From: JBDGYW01 sp964580055
GTDB lineage: Bacteria; Gemmatimonadota; Gemmatimonadetes; Gemmatimonadales; GWC2-71-9
Reading direction: 5' to 3'
Length of the DNA stretch: 64,000 bases
Assembly (NCBI GenBank): GCA_964580055.1
Contig: CAZOJI010000024.1
Coordinates: 1-64,000 of the forward strand
Positions 63,687-64,000 of the stretch are shown here, in pieces. A program made the translations under genes and the position numbers. Numbering within the stretch: the first letter of the stretch is position 1; the number at the start of each line of letters is the position of its first letter. The notes below the pieces were generated by a model. That model was not told where the DNA came from and searched no databases. It saw only the letters and a list, made by a program, of their open reading frames with translations.

Positions 63687-64000
63687 CTACTTCAGATCGC
63701 AGGTGCCTCCCTCGCAGAACCTGGCTTCCATGTCGTGCTCGTGGTGAATCACACCGCGCAGAGGTTCGAGCTCGGCCACCATGCGCTCATACTCGTCGGC
63801 GCCGATCTCCTGGTAGGGCGGTTGCTCGTAACCGTGTGCTTCAGAAGGCAGGAACACCAAGGCCTTGAGGCGGTCCTCGAAGGCGCTGAGGATGCGGGGT
63901 ACCTGCTCGCCTTCGGTCACCGGATCGAATTCGGCGGTACAGGAGACCTGGTTGTCCGACCAGTAGCGCTGTAACTGCGCCGCCAGGTCCACCTTCTCCC
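63687..64000 (-). CDS. nrdJ: adenosylcobalamin-dependent (class II) ribonucleotide reductase, C-terminal end (partial)
   Basis: The window edge cuts this minus-strand gene; only the last ~104 codons are present, in frame from EKVDLAAQLQRYWSDNQVSC to the stop. The sequence matches the C-terminus of class II ribonucleotide reductases: NQVSCTAEFDPVTEGEQVPR, LVFLPSEAHGYEQPPY, and a terminal pair of cysteines in FCEGGTCDLK that re-reduces the active site. A B12-dependent enzyme makes deoxynucleotides with or without oxygen. The N-terminal catalytic core lies beyond position 64000. Confidence 0.85.
   Translation of the reverse strand, partial: EKVDLAAQLQRYWSDNQVSCTAEFDPVTEGEQVPRILSAFEDRLKALVFLPSEAHGYEQPPYQEIGADEYERMVAELEPLRGVIHHEHDMEARFCEGGTCDLK

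Overview
The window is a high-GC stretch of bacterial chromosome, apparently from a scaffolded metagenome or draft assembly (one 100-N gap at 55768-55867). The gene content suggests a Gemmatimonadota-like organism: several ~1000-residue secreted BNR/VPS10-type propeller proteins, a DUF5916 outer-membrane protein, Tat-exported TldD and D-aminoacylase homologues, hydantoinase/oxoprolinase genes and a class II ribonucleotide reductase. The phylum is an inference from gene content; I saw no rRNA.

Left part (1-25 kb): tRNA-Leu(UAG), a divergent DAACS-family transporter, small genes (hypothetical, GNAT, carboxymuconolactone-decarboxylase fold), hyuA-hyuB, a secreted S10 carboxypeptidase, a nucleotidyltransferase remnant, the first BNR propeller, a tldD-pmbA pair, a second BNR propeller, the DUF5916 protein, a Tat-exported N-acyl-D-amino-acid deacylase and citrate synthase. 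Many of these act on peptides, modified amino acids or cyclic amides, which fits a lifestyle built on scavenged peptides.

Middle (25-46 kb): a probable operon of thiolase, a 3-hydroxyacyl-CoA dehydrogenase/enoyl-CoA hydratase fusion, a small unknown protein and a three-subunit molybdenum hydroxylase (25.6-33.2 kb); the third BNR propeller; pdxH; then central metabolism: indolepyruvate:ferredoxin oxidoreductase (iorA, iorB), ATP-dependent PEP carboxykinase, an aspartate-type aminotransferase and monomeric isocitrate dehydrogenase. Together they can turn amino acids into acyl-CoA, C4 acids and PEP.

Right part (46-64 kb): a compact minus-strand cluster running from a DHp-like protein through a double-REC protein, a membrane histidine kinase, two single-REC proteins, a CBS pair and a DASS-type anion transporter to a beta-carbonic anhydrase. 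It contains four REC domains and no DNA-binding output. Next come a lipase-like hydrolase overlapping glpD, a 21-bp tandem repeat containing the assembly gap, ftsH, an APH/P-loop kinase fusion, a frameshifted MgtC gene, a LolA-like gene remnant, otsA, a PEBP protein, a DUF5335-like protein and the 3' end of nrdJ.

The most unusual non-coding signal is a set of intergenic arrays of degenerate heptanucleotides. Each site uses its own 7-bp word, or a 14- or 21-bp multiple, and several are arranged as inverted arms. They occupy most of the larger convergent gene junctions.
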